DNA from: MH13 sp040219355
GTDB lineage: Bacteria > Pseudomonadota > Alphaproteobacteria > Rhizobiales > MH13
NCBI GenBank assembly: GCA_040219355.1
Contig: JAVJSN010000009.1
Span: forward strand, 62,001-126,000
Length of the DNA stretch: 64,000 nt
Direction: 5' to 3'
Numbering within the stretch: position 1 is the stretch's first letter; every line of letters starts with the position of its first letter. Under the pieces are notes generated by a model that ran no database searches, was not told where the DNA came from, and saw nothing but the letters and a program-made list of their open reading frames with translations. Positions 34,480 to 43,290 of the stretch are shown in pieces. The position numbers and the translations under genes are program-made.

Positions 34480-35310
34480 ATGGCAAAATCTGCCCTCCTC
34501 ACCATTATGGAACGCGCCGCCCGCAAGGCCGGACGCGGCCTGACGCGCGATTTCGGCGAAGTCGAACGCCTGCAAGTGTCCACCAAGGGACCCAGCGATT
34601 TCGTCTCCGATGCCGACCGGCGCGCTGAAGAGCGCATCTATGACGTCTTGCAAGAAGCCCGCCCAACGTGGGGCTTTTTAGGTGAGGAAGGCGGCGAGAT
34701 CAAAGGCAAGGACAAGCAGCATCGCTGGATTGTCGATCCGCTGGATGGCACGACCAATTTCCTCCATGGAATGCCGCATTTCGCCATATCGATTGGTCTG
34801 GAGCGCGATGGCGAGATGGTCGCCGGTCTGGTCTACAACCCGATTGCCGACGAAATGTTTGCTGCCGAAAAGGGCCAAGGCGCGTATCTGAACGACAAAC
34901 GCTTGCGCGTGGCGGCACGTCGCAAGTTGGCTGACAGCGTTATCGTCAACGGCATGCCGCATCTGGGACGCGGCGACCACGCGCTGTTCCTGCGCGAAGC
35001 GGCCACCATGATGCGCAAAGTGGCAGGGTTGCGCCGCATGGGTGCCGCATCGCTGGATCTTTGTTGGGTCGCCGCTGGTCGCATGGATGGCTACTGGGAA
35101 GATGGGCTTTCGCCTTGGGATATGGCCGCTGGGCTGATGATCGTGCGTGAAGCCGGTGGTGTGACCCGCGACACCCATGGCGGCACGGAAATCTTTGGTA
35201 CCGGCTCGGTGGTGGCAGGCAATGATTTGATCGTTGGACAAATGCTTAAAGTGCTGGCCGAAGCGCGCGCTGCACAAGCCAAAATGGCCAACGCGAAGAA
35301 AAGTGCGTAG
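34480..35310 (+). CDS. suhB: Inositol-monophosphatase family protein (SuhB)
   Basis: 276 residues, with AGGA seven bases before the ATG. Metal-binding motifs KGPSDFVSDADRRAEE, FLGEEGGE, WIVDPLDGTTNFLHGMPHF and the C-terminal WEDGLSPWDMAAGLMIVREA are all intact, so it should be an active Mg-dependent sugar or inositol phosphatase. In E. coli SuhB also has a role in rRNA transcription. It follows efp by 21 bp, an order common in Rhizobiales. Confidence 0.93.
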   Translation: MAKSALLTIMERAARKAGRGLTRDFGEVERLQVSTKGPSDFVSDADRRAEERIYDVLQEARPTWGFLGEEGGEIKGKDKQHRWIVDPLDGTTNFLHGMPHFAISIGLERDGEMVAGLVYNPIADEMFAAEKGQGAYLNDKRLRVAARRKLADSVIVNGMPHLGRGDHALFLREAATMMRKVAGLRRMGAASLDLCWVAAGRMDGYWEDGLSPWDMAAGLMIVREAGGVTRDTHGGTEIFGTGSVVAGNDLIVGQMLKVLAEARAAQAKMANAKKSA

Positions 35311-35460
35311 GCCATCGCAATCGGCAAGATTGACCCTCACCTAAGGATGGTCACAATTGACGGTTCTGTCTGCGACAAGAACACGCTATGAGGGGATGTG
35401 TCAGGGTCGCTGACGCAGACAATGAATTTGTGAACACCCAGTTGAGCATGAGGCATGCCG

Positions 35461-36543
35461 ATGGCTGACAGTGCCGATCCCCACAGCCTATCCCGCCCGA
35501 CCATCTACTTGGCCCTCATGGCCGTATTCGTGGCCCTTGCTGGCTTCCTTGTCCTCATTCTCTATCGACCGATAGCAACAGCCTTTGCAGCAAACCCCGG
35601 CCTAAACGGCCTGATCATTGGCGTGCTGATCCTCGGTATCATTCTGTCGGTGTTTCAGGTCATGCGCCTGATGCCGGAGATCAAATGGGTCAACGGCTTT
35701 CGCCTGGTTGATCATGGTGCTGGCGGGTTTGATCAGCCCAACCCGCGCCTTCTCTCGCAGCTAGCCTCCTATTTGCGCGATTCGCAGGGTGCCAGTGGCC
35801 CAACCATGTCCACGCAAACGGTACGCTCGATCTTGGAATCGGTTGGCACGCGCCTAGATGAAGGTCGCGAAATTCTGCGCTACATGATCGGCCTTTTGGT
35901 GTTTTTGGGCCTGCTCGGTACCTTCTGGGGTCTCACCCAAACCATCGCGTCGGTCGGTGATACGATCGACGGTCTGGATGTCACGTCCGGCGATTTTGGC
36001 ACCATTTTTGAGAATTTGAAAACCGGCCTCTCAGCGCCCCTCGATGGCATGGGCACGGCGTTTTCCTCCTCTCTGTTTGGTTTGGCAGGTTCTCTGGTGC
36101 TCGGTTTCCTTGATTTGCAGGCTGGCCAGGCCCAGAATCGATTCTACACCGAGCTTGAGGACTGGATGTCCAACATGGCTGGTGTCGATGTCTCGACGGC
36201 TGGTGCCCCAGATTCCTCAGAAAACGCCATCGCCGCGCTGGAGCGCTCCGTTGATCGCCTTGCCCGCCAAATCGCAGCACAAAACCAACTCTCCTCATCC
36301 CAGACTGCCTCGGCCGCCGGCAGCACAGGCAATCAGGCCGAGGTGAAGCAATCCATCGACAGTCTTGCCGCAGGTGTTCAGTCGCTGGTGCAGCACATGC
36401 GCTCTGAGCAGCAAATGCTGCGTGACTGGGTGGAAGACCAGGGCGAGCACACCAAGCGTCTTGCGACCGTAATGGAAGATGTTTCGCGCTCCATGGCCAG
36501 TTCTGCGGCCAATGGTGGTCGCGGTCAGGAACCGGGCGAATAA
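35461..36543 (+). CDS. MotA/TolQ/ExbB-like proton-channel protein
   Basis: 360 residues from the second of two close ATGs (35461), which has GAGG seven bases upstream. Two N-terminal helices (YLALMAVFVALAGFLVLILY, LIIGVLILGIILSVFQVM) precede a cytoplasmic part and the ExbB/MotA pair (YMIGLLVFLGLLGTFWGLTQ, and FSSSLFGLAGSLVLGFLDL). The C-terminus is a long soluble tail. It is followed six bases later by a MotB/OmpA-like gene, so the two form a proton-driven motor unit. It is not the flagellar MotA in length or motif, and the usual alphaproteobacterial annotations for such pairs are vague. Confidence 0.85.
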   Translation: MADSADPHSLSRPTIYLALMAVFVALAGFLVLILYRPIATAFAANPGLNGLIIGVLILGIILSVFQVMRLMPEIKWVNGFRLVDHGAGGFDQPNPRLLSQLASYLRDSQGASGPTMSTQTVRSILESVGTRLDEGREILRYMIGLLVFLGLLGTFWGLTQTIASVGDTIDGLDVTSGDFGTIFENLKTGLSAPLDGMGTAFSSSLFGLAGSLVLGFLDLQAGQAQNRFYTELEDWMSNMAGVDVSTAGAPDSSENAIAALERSVDRLARQIAAQNQLSSSQTASAAGSTGNQAEVKQSIDSLAAGVQSLVQHMRSEQQMLRDWVEDQGEHTKRLATVMEDVSRSMASSAANGGRGQEPGE

Positions 36544-36549
36544 TCGACG

Positions 36550-37578
36550 ATGGCGCTTTCTCGATCCAGACGGCGCTCCGGAGCGGTCGATTACTGGCCA
36601 GGCTTCGTCGATGCCATGGCCACGCTGCTGCTGGTCATCATCTTTTTGCTGTCGATCTTCATGCTGGCGCAATTCTTCCTAAGCCAGGAAATCACAGGGC
36701 GTGACACGGTGCTCAACCGTCTCAACTCACAGATCGCCGAACTCACCGAACTTCTCGCCTTGGAGCGAGCCACCGGCCAGGAGCTGGAAAGTCGCTTAGC
36801 GACGCTGACATCAACCCTGGAGAGCGCACGCGAAGAGCAGGAACGGCTCACAGGTCTTCTGCAAACACCGGACACCGAGGACACCAGTGGCTCCATCATC
36901 GCCGGGCTTCAGAGCCAAGTGGATGAAGAGCAATCGATTTCGCGTGAAGCCCTCAACCAGGTCGAGCTGCTCAACCAGCAAATCGCCGCACTACGGCGCC
37001 AAATCGGTGCACTTGAAGATGCGCTGGATGCCTCCGAATCCCGCGACCGCGAGAGCCAAACGCGTATTGCTGATCTTGGCCGACGGCTGAACACCGCCCT
37101 TGCCCAGCGCGTGCAGGAGCTCTCGCAGTTCCGCTCGGACTTCTTTGGCCGTTTGCGGCAGATCCTCTCGCAACGCTCCGACATCCGCGTGGTCGGTGAC
37201 CGGTTCGTCTTCCAATCCGAAGTGCTGTTTGACTCAGGCGCCGCCGACATCAACCCAGGCGGCAGCGAAGAACTGTCGCGCCTAGCCGATGCGGTGATCG
37301 AACTCGAAGCGGCAATCCCCTCAGAAATCAACTGGGTGATCCGCGTCGATGGTCACACAGACTCCCGCCCACTTTCCGGCACCGGCCTCTACGCCACCAA
37401 CTGGGAACTTTCCACCGCCCGCGCGACATCAGTGGTGCGCTTCCTGATCGATGAAGGCGTCTCGCCTGAGCATTTGATGGCAGCCGGCTTTGGTGAGTTT
37501 CAGCCCATTGCCGAAGGCGAAGATGATGAAAGCCTAGCCCGGAACCGACGCATCGAGTTCAAGCTGACGGAACGGTAG
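36550..37578 (+). CDS. MotB/OmpA-like stator partner with long coiled coil
   Basis: 342 residues. One N-terminal helix with an embedded acid (WPGFVDAMATLLLVIIFLLS, Asp as the likely proton carrier as in MotB) is followed by about 150 residues of coiled coil (NRLNSQIAELTELLALERAT, RREIGAL-type heptads) and an OmpA peptidoglycan-binding domain (FQSEVLFDSGAADINPGGSE, VIRVDGHTDSRPLSGTG, NWELSTARATSVVRFL, NRRIEFKLTE). Together with the preceding gene it should couple proton flow to a pull on peptidoglycan. The specific job is unknown. Confidence 0.87.
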   Translation: MALSRSRRRSGAVDYWPGFVDAMATLLLVIIFLLSIFMLAQFFLSQEITGRDTVLNRLNSQIAELTELLALERATGQELESRLATLTSTLESAREEQERLTGLLQTPDTEDTSGSIIAGLQSQVDEEQSISREALNQVELLNQQIAALRRQIGALEDALDASESRDRESQTRIADLGRRLNTALAQRVQELSQFRSDFFGRLRQILSQRSDIRVVGDRFVFQSEVLFDSGAADINPGGSEELSRLADAVIELEAAIPSEINWVIRVDGHTDSRPLSGTGLYATNWELSTARATSVVRFLIDEGVSPEHLMAAGFGEFQPIAEGEDDESLARNRRIEFKLTER

Positions 37579-37719
37579 CTGGCGGCGGCTATTCGGCTGC
37601 GGTTTGGCGTGTACCGCAAGTGTCCGATCCGCGGACAAAGCTAACCAACTTGAGGCCGTTTTGGTCAAACGATAACGTTGGATAAATCTGAGTCATTGCG
37701 GTGATTAGGCCTAATTCTG

Positions 37720-38937
37720 ATGGCGCTGTACAACCAGTTTTATCAATCAATTGACAAAGCGATTGTTGAGGGGAACTTGTCAGAGCCCTTTAGCGCTCAT
37801 GACGTACGGGCACGCTGTGGAGCATATTCTATCAGTCAATGCAGGTCATATTTGTCCAAGCATGCTCGTGGCAATTCAGCCGGTCATTTGGAACTGTTTG
37901 AACGCGTCAAACGAGGTCAATACAAGCGCCTTACGTTTTACGTAAAACGGGATCGCTATATCGACTTGTTGGAGCCATTGTTCCTGCCCGCTGACCCGGT
38001 GAGCAATGACATAATCAAATATTTTGCAGCCCTTTTGCGTGTGCTGGGCATGGAAGACAAGGGGTGGGACCCCTACGCAGAATCCAGAGCGACACTCGAC
38101 GATTTGAACGGTTTCTTTAAAGTGAAGATGCCGAGAAAATGGTTTCGCAAACCGGATCAAACTCATTGGCGGTTGGGGTTACTGCTCTACACACATATTG
38201 TGGAGATGGATGCGCCTTATGAAGTCATAATGAATCTGCTGAGATTTCGGATCGGAGATGGATTTAGCCCGAATCCTTTTTTCAACTACCTCTCCAGCAA
38301 AGAGCAGAAATCATTCAGCAGGCGTGGGATTACGACTGGCCAAAAGATCAAAATTATCAAATTGCTTTCCGACAAGGCTGACCTTAGCGTTGGTGCAATT
38401 TTTGACGACTATTACGATAACCGACTACGCAACGCGATAAGCCACTCTGACTACATTCTCACTGAAAATGGCTTTCGCTGTCGTGGTGGAATCAGTGGAA
38501 ACAAGGGTTTCGAGATATCGTTTGAGGATCTCGATCAGACCTTGTTGTCAGCGAAAGCCTTCATAGCGGCATTTTTCGCAATCGATCATAGTACCCGAAG
38601 TGTGTGGGGTGGAACAGCTGGCAGGGCAATCCCTTATGACGCTCACTACAAAGGTATGATGGAAGTGCTGGCCGACAGAAACGGACTTATGTGCGGCTTC
38701 AAAGTTCATTGGCCGAATGGCTCCGACTCAACCTACCGAAGGACCGAGGATGGGGTCGAGATGGTGAATTGCATGCTGGCAATGGAACATAATACACTCG
38801 AGTTAATGGTGGGACTATACGCAAGTACACCCGGTACCTTTAGCCCGCTCGTCGAGAAGGACAGACAGCCCGTCTACACAAATCGCGAGGGCAACAACGA
38901 TCCGTTGTATTGGCCGGGTGATGGCTCCGAAAAATAG
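37720..38937 (+). CDS. Orphan wHTH + HEPN-like protein, probably acquired
   Basis: 405 residues, no known full-length family recognised. The first 75 residues (FSAHDVRARCGAYSISQCRS, SYLSKHARGNSAGHLELFER, VKRGQYKRL) look like the winged-helix domain often fused to nucleases (DUF7669-like pattern: DV...SYLxxH..GN..LFxRVxRGxY). Around residues 232-243 the segment NRLRNAISHSDYIL holds R-x4-H, the catalytic motif of HEPN ribonucleases, in the helical context RNAISHSDY seen in many HEPN proteins. The C-terminal third is unassigned. The gene is visibly AT-richer than its neighbours, lacks a strong ribosome site, and stands between the MotB-like gene and the ABC exporter. Defence or stress RNase is inference only. 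Confidence 0.8.
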   Translation: MALYNQFYQSIDKAIVEGNLSEPFSAHDVRARCGAYSISQCRSYLSKHARGNSAGHLELFERVKRGQYKRLTFYVKRDRYIDLLEPLFLPADPVSNDIIKYFAALLRVLGMEDKGWDPYAESRATLDDLNGFFKVKMPRKWFRKPDQTHWRLGLLLYTHIVEMDAPYEVIMNLLRFRIGDGFSPNPFFNYLSSKEQKSFSRRGITTGQKIKIIKLLSDKADLSVGAIFDDYYDNRLRNAISHSDYILTENGFRCRGGISGNKGFEISFEDLDQTLLSAKAFIAAFFAIDHSTRSVWGGTAGRAIPYDAHYKGMMEVLADRNGLMCGFKVHWPNGSDSTYRRTEDGVEMVNCMLAMEHNTLELMVGLYASTPGTFSPLVEKDRQPVYTNREGNNDPLYWPGDGSEK

Positions 38938-38990
38938 TGGAGACGAACTCCACGTCCGACGTCCTACTAGGGCTCAAAGCCGAAAGTTCG

Positions 38991-40832
38991 CTATACCCGC
39001 TCCACCGCTTTCTCCGGCACATCGGAGAACTGCAAATCTGCCAAGCGCGCATAAAGGCCATTTGAAGCGGCGAGTTCTGCATGCGTGCCGCGTTCCACCA
39101 CTTTGCCATCGTCCAGCACAACGATCTCATCAGCGCTGCGCACAGTGGCCAGGCGATGGGCAATCACGATCACCGTCCGGCCAACCATCAAACGCTCCAA
39201 AGCATCCTGCACCAGGTGCTCGCTTTCGGCATCCAGCGCGCTTGTGGCCTCATCAAGCAGCAGGATCGGCGCATCTTGCAGCACAGCGCGAGCAATGGCG
39301 ATGCGCTGGCGCTGGCCGCCGGAAAGGTTCACACCGCGCTCGCCCAGCATCGTGTTGATGCCCTCTGGCAAGCCATAAACAAAGGCTGAGGCATTGGCGG
39401 CGGCAAGGGCTGCCTGAATATCATCATCGCTGGCATCGGGCCGCGCGAACGCAACATTGTCGCGCACGCTGGCGGCAAAAATCGCCACATCTTGGGGCAC
39501 CAGCGCCATCTTCTCGCGCAGGGCAATCGGGTCCATCTCGACGACCTTCTTGCCGTCCACCAGCACATCGCCGCTCTGAACATCGTAAAATCGCATCAGG
39601 ATTTGCAGCACCGTCGACTTACCCGCCCCAGATGGACCGACCAGCGCCACGGTTTTGCCGGGCAGCGCCTCGAACGAAACATCGCGCAGCACCGGTACAG
39701 TCGGATTCGCACCCGGTTCCTGTCCGTAACCGAAAGACACGTGATCGAAGACCACATGGCCAACATCACCTGCCACGGGCTTCACTGTTGCCGGTTCATC
39801 GCCCTTGTCTTCGGGCAAAATTTTGACCTCAACCTTGAGCAAACCGCAAAGCCGATCAGCGGCACCCACGGCTTGCGCCACCTCGCCCACGACCTGGCTG
39901 ACCTCGCCAAGCGCGCCGGCAGCAAACACCGCATAGAGCAAGAACTGCCCCAGCTCGCCAGCTGTCATATCGCCAGAAACGACCGCGTTCGCGCCGTACC
40001 AAAGCACCAGCACCACGCTGGAAAAGATCACGAAGATCGCAAAAGAGGTGAGCAGCGCACGGGCCACGATAGAACTGCGTGCGGCCTCAAACGAAGCTTC
40101 CACTGCCCCGCCGAAAGAACGCGACAAACGTCCTTGCGCGGTGTGCGCCTGAACCGTGCGCACCGAGCTGATCGCTTCGCTGGCCATCGCCGAGGCATCG
40201 GCCAGCACATCCTGCGCAACGCGCGAGCGCGCGCGCACCTGACGTCCAAACACGATCAGCGGCAGCACAATGAATGGGATTGCAATCAGCACGGCGCCGG
40301 AAAGGGCCGGGCTTGTCACCACCATCATGATGCTGGCGCCGACAAACATGAAAAAATTCCGCAATGCCACCGACACGCTGCTGCCAACGGCGGACTTCAT
40401 TTGCGTGGCGTCACTGGTGAGCCGCGATACCAGTTCCCCAGAACGGGCGCGATCATGAAACGACAGATCAAAGCGCATGATGCGCTCAAACACCGCCGCG
40501 CGCAGATCAGCGACCACCCGCTCCCCCAGCCAGGTGACAAGATAGTAACGCAGGGCACTCATAACGGCCAAAATACTAACAACGGCGATGAGACCGAGAA
40601 ACACTCCGCCCAAAGGCACGCCATCTTCGCCGGTAAACCCGCGGTCGATCACCATGCGCACCGAGAGCGGCACCGTCAGCGTTGCCGTGGTCGAACCCAC
40701 CAATGCGAAAAACGCGGCAATGATGCGGCCCTTATAGGGCGCAACAAACGGCCACAAATCGCGCAACGTTTGACGTGCGGACTGCACATCAAGGCGCGAG
40801 GAGGACTGGGTTTGGTCAGCGGAATAGGCCAT
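38991..40832 (-). CDS. ABC exporter, fused permease and ATPase
   Basis: 613 residues. Six helices in the N-terminal half (e.g. GRIIAAFFALVGSTTATLTV, FFMFVGASIMMVVTSPALSG) and an ATPase with Walker A GPSGAGKST, signature LSGGQRQRIAIARAV and Walker B ILLLDEATSALD. This is the MsbA/LmrA half-transporter type, acting as a homodimer. Substrate unknown; lipid or drug export is typical. It is divergent from rpmE, a neighbour relation frequent in Rhizobiales. Confidence 0.92.
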   Translation of the reverse strand: MAYSADQTQSSSRLDVQSARQTLRDLWPFVAPYKGRIIAAFFALVGSTTATLTVPLSVRMVIDRGFTGEDGVPLGGVFLGLIAVVSILAVMSALRYYLVTWLGERVVADLRAAVFERIMRFDLSFHDRARSGELVSRLTSDATQMKSAVGSSVSVALRNFFMFVGASIMMVVTSPALSGAVLIAIPFIVLPLIVFGRQVRARSRVAQDVLADASAMASEAISSVRTVQAHTAQGRLSRSFGGAVEASFEAARSSIVARALLTSFAIFVIFSSVVLVLWYGANAVVSGDMTAGELGQFLLYAVFAAGALGEVSQVVGEVAQAVGAADRLCGLLKVEVKILPEDKGDEPATVKPVAGDVGHVVFDHVSFGYGQEPGANPTVPVLRDVSFEALPGKTVALVGPSGAGKSTVLQILMRFYDVQSGDVLVDGKKVVEMDPIALREKMALVPQDVAIFAASVRDNVAFARPDASDDDIQAALAAANASAFVYGLPEGINTMLGERGVNLSGGQRQRIAIARAVLQDAPILLLDEATSALDAESEHLVQDALERLMVGRTVIVIAHRLATVRSADEIVVLDDGKVVERGTHAELAASNGLYARLADLQFSDVPEKAVERV

Positions 40833-41103
40833 GCCCTTCCCTACCGATCAAATCGGTTTGATGGCAAGGTTTGACACCCCATCACTTGGGGGAGTGAGCC
40901 GATTGATCGCAGGCAAGACCGACACACCCAATGAGTCTGGCGCAACCCGCTTGCCAGCAACCGCCCCATCGTGTATCGACGCGCGCTGAAGCGATGGTTT
41001 GGCTGCCTGGTGGCGCAATCACTCGCGGCAACGCCTTTCTCACCAGACGCGATCAGCGCTGCGCCTACCAGGCGCGCGGGTCTGCCAACGACGGAACAGA
41101 TTG

Positions 41104-41328
41104 ATGAAACAGGATACCCATCCCGACTATCACACCATCAAAGTGGTGATGACCGACGGCACCGAGTACGAAACCCGTTCAACCTACGGCAAAGAAGGCG
41201 ACACACTGCGCCTCGACATCGACCCAACGACGCACCCGGCCTGGACCGGTGGTCAGCAGACTTTGCTTGATCGCGGCGGCCGTCTGTCAAAGTTCAAAAA
41301 CAAATTCGATGGCTTCCTCGGCTCTTAA
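41104..41328 (+). CDS. rpmE: 50S ribosomal protein L31 (zinc-free form)
   Basis: 74 residues. MKQDTHPDYHTIKVVMTDGT and the C-terminal GGRLSKFKNKFDGFL are L31 signatures. There is no cysteine, so this is the zinc-independent (C-) form. GGA lies eight bases before the ATG at 41104; the in-frame residues upstream are not ribosomal. A strong terminator follows. Confidence 0.95.
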   Translation: MKQDTHPDYHTIKVVMTDGTEYETRSTYGKEGDTLRLDIDPTTHPAWTGGQQTLLDRGGRLSKFKNKFDGFLGS

Positions 41329-41356
41329 AGCTTGGGAAATTTCGTATAGAAATGCA

Positions 41357-41385
41357 AAAGGCACCCAGTGGGGTGCCTTTTTTGT
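41357..41385 (+). terminator. Terminator after rpmE, also usable by rcdA
   Basis: AAAGGCACCC-AGTG-GGGTGCCTTT is a 10-bp perfect stem followed by TTTTT on the plus strand and AAAA on the other side, so it can end both rpmE and the convergent rcdA transcript. Confidence 0.92.
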
Positions 41386-41408
41386 TGCCTTGTTATGACG
41401 TTTTCAGA

Positions 41409-41951
41409 TCAACCAAAGGCGTCCGACAGACGCGCCATCTGCTCAGCCACCGGGTTGACAACAGGCTCGTCGTCAAGCGCGGCGCTGCCGCGCTGGTAGA
41501 AGATACCATCTAGGCGTTGCACCCGCGTCTGCAAATCAAGGGAAGCATCGACCAACTCGCGCAAAGTGCTCGGCAGTTCATCCCAACCTGGACCCTGGGT
41601 CGGACTGGAAAGCCCATGGATGCGTACTTTGGCTTTTTCCTGGGCTGCCTGCTCCAACGTCATCTCGCCTTCATGCACGGCGCGCTGCAACAACAGCCAT
41701 GAGGCTAGCTGCATCAGGCGGGTTGTGAGACGCATCGATTCTGTCGCGTAGGCCATCGCTCCGGCACGTGGCAGTTCTTTGGCCTCTTCGCGACCGTCTT
41801 TGTCGAGATATTCCGCCGTCGTCTCAACCAACTGCATGCCATGCTCAAAAAGGTCATGGAACGCGTTGGAACCAACCAGCCGGTCGGCGAACGACACTGG
41901 GTCATCCTGCGCCATCATCGGGCCATCATTTGTGCCGCTCGTACGATCCAT
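41409..41951 (-). CDS. rcdA: RcdA / DUF1465 family protein
   Basis: 180 residues. FADRLVGSNAFHDLFEHGMQ, YATESMRLTTRLMQLASWLL and LLQRAVHEGEMTLEQA are the conserved core of DUF1465. In Caulobacter the family member RcdA is an adaptor that, with CpdR and PopA, brings CtrA to ClpXP at the cell pole. Its beside-rpmE position is typical for Rhizobiales. A CtrA-proteolysis role here is by homology. The ATG at 41951 is the first in frame; a second Met lies 11 codons later. Confidence 0.85.
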   Translation of the reverse strand: MDRTSGTNDGPMMAQDDPVSFADRLVGSNAFHDLFEHGMQLVETTAEYLDKDGREEAKELPRAGAMAYATESMRLTTRLMQLASWLLLQRAVHEGEMTLEQAAQEKAKVRIHGLSSPTQGPGWDELPSTLRELVDASLDLQTRVQRLDGIFYQRGSAALDDEPVVNPVAEQMARLSDAFG

Positions 41952-42107
41952 AGTGCTAAGCCATCACTGTTTCTGCCTTGGGTTGTGGCGAAGCATAGCC
42001 CATTTGACCGCGCCGTCCATATCTCAAGGTACCCTAAGGGCAGCGATCTTCAGGCTCGGTTAACGCTGATTGGTGAGGTTCGCCCGCCCGCTTTGCCACC
42101 AAAAGGC

Positions 42108-42136
42108 AAAAAAAAGCCGCAGCAGGTGCCACGGCT
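42108..42136 (-). terminator. Rho-independent terminator with an eight-T tail
   Basis: On the minus strand AGCCG, a 12-base loop and CGGCT are followed by T8. The distance to the LysR stop (145 bp) suggests it ends either that mRNA or a separate small RNA. Confidence 0.75.
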
Positions 42137-42250
42137 GAATAATCAGTTTGAAAACAGGGAGGCGTCAATGAGCAACCATGAGCTCAAAAACTGTCGAGAA
42201 ACTCGATAACGAAGAAGGTAAGCGAGAAAGGTTTCTGAAATCTTAACGCC
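42108..42250 (-). ncRNA. Candidate trans-acting small RNA
   Basis: Upstream of the eight-T terminator, read on the minus strand, come two hairpins (TCGAG-TTT-CTCGA and TGAGC-TCATGGTT-GCTCA), then an unpaired GCCTCCCTGTTTTC stretch that would be complementary to ribosome binding sites. Anti-SD CCUCCC motif plus U-rich terminator is the usual build of alphaproteobacterial Hfq-dependent sRNAs. No convincing promoter is seen, so the 5' end is a guess. It may instead be the 3' UTR of the LysR gene. Confidence 0.35.
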
Positions 42251-42280
42251 TCAAAATAGAGTGAATTTGTTTACCGCATG

Positions 42281-43198
42281 CTAGCCACGTAATTGTGAAA
42301 GCACGCCGATCAACCAGGTGATCATGGGGTTTTTCTTATCACGCACATGGCAGACCGCCTGAACCTGGAAGGGTCGCACCGTCACCGGCGGTGGTACAAA
42401 CGCCAGTCCAAAACGCGCCGCGTGGGTGCGCACAAGGGCTGCCGGAAGCGTGGCGATCAATGCGCTATCGGCCAGCATCGCCAAAGCTGGCATGAACAGC
42501 GGTACCGAAAGCCCAACGCGTCGCGCCATGCCCTGCGCCACCAACACCTGATCGACGATGCCAGACATGGATGCATCACCCGACACCAGCAGGTGATCTG
42601 CCGCCAGGTACTGCTCCAGAGTGGCGTTCTCGCGCAGAAACGGATGATCCGCGCGTGCGGCCACCAGGTAGGTTTCCTCCAGGAGATTGACGCTGATGTG
42701 CTTGGCGCTCAGGTCAGGAAAAAAGCCAAGCGCAAGATCAATGTCGCCAGCATCCAATGACTTCAACGCATCAGGCTTGGAAAGCGCCTGGATGGAGAGC
42801 GTCATGTTGGGCGCCGATTGGCGCAACCGCGTCATCATGGCCGGAGCAAGGGTCGCGATTTCATAATCTTGGGCTGACAGGCGCACATGGGCAACGCTCT
42901 GGCTAGGCTCGAAAACCGTTGGCCCGGCGAGCGCACCCTGCAAAGCATCCAGGGCCGATTGAACGGCAGGCTCAATGCTTCGAGCAAACGCCGTCGGTTC
43001 CAACCCATGCGGACGGCGCAGAAATAGCTCATCACCAAACACATCGCGCAGCCGCCGCAGCGCATGGCTGATGGACGAGTTGGTCAGGCCAAGCTCCTGC
43101 GCCACCAGCGTTGCTTTGCCGTGTCGTATCAGTCCGGAAAAAACCAACAGAACCGTGACGTCCAATCTCCTGAGTTTAATTTTATCAAAATCAGACAT
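42281..43198 (-). CDS. LysR-family transcriptional regulator
   Basis: 305 residues. The N-terminal winged helix-turn-helix (LVAQELGLTNSSISHALRRL) is followed by a periplasmic-binding-like effector domain. The sequence is closest in layout to the NodD/PcpR/LinR sub-branch (RRLDVTVLLVFSGLIRHGKA; DELFLRRPHGLEPT). It is divergent from a DJ-1/PfpI gene 92 bp away, which it probably controls, as is usual for LysR pairs. Confidence 0.92.
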   Translation of the reverse strand: MSDFDKIKLRRLDVTVLLVFSGLIRHGKATLVAQELGLTNSSISHALRRLRDVFGDELFLRRPHGLEPTAFARSIEPAVQSALDALQGALAGPTVFEPSQSVAHVRLSAQDYEIATLAPAMMTRLRQSAPNMTLSIQALSKPDALKSLDAGDIDLALGFFPDLSAKHISVNLLEETYLVAARADHPFLRENATLEQYLAADHLLVSGDASMSGIVDQVLVAQGMARRVGLSVPLFMPALAMLADSALIATLPAALVRTHAARFGLAFVPPPVTVRPFQVQAVCHVRDKKNPMITWLIGVLSQLRG

Positions 43199-43290
43199 GA
43201 AGACATTTCAGTTTCATTGAACAAACAACACGGCTTATCCCTGTTGCTGAAGGCACGCAAGAGCGCGCCGACCAGCAAATAGGAACCCCC

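Larger units (their letters stand above)
41952..42280. other. Gene-free stretch between rcdA and the LysR gene
   Basis: This 329-bp gap is the longest without an annotated protein gene. It contains a clear minus-strand terminator at 42108-42136 with an eight-T run, a plus-strand GGGAGG followed by a 13-codon open frame (42168-42209), and several small hairpins. See the small RNA entry. Confidence 0.6.

Noticed and set aside
35461..37578. Zorya anti-phage system (ZorA/ZorB-like pair)
   Set aside because: The pair has MotA- and MotB-like domains, but no ZorC, ZorD or ZorE gene is adjacent, lengths differ, and the efp-suhB neighbourhood is core chromosomal.
39492..40874. A 460-codon open frame on the plus strand
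   Set aside because: It lies fully antisense to the ABC exporter, whose ATPase motifs are intact. The translation is His/Arg-rich and has no domain.
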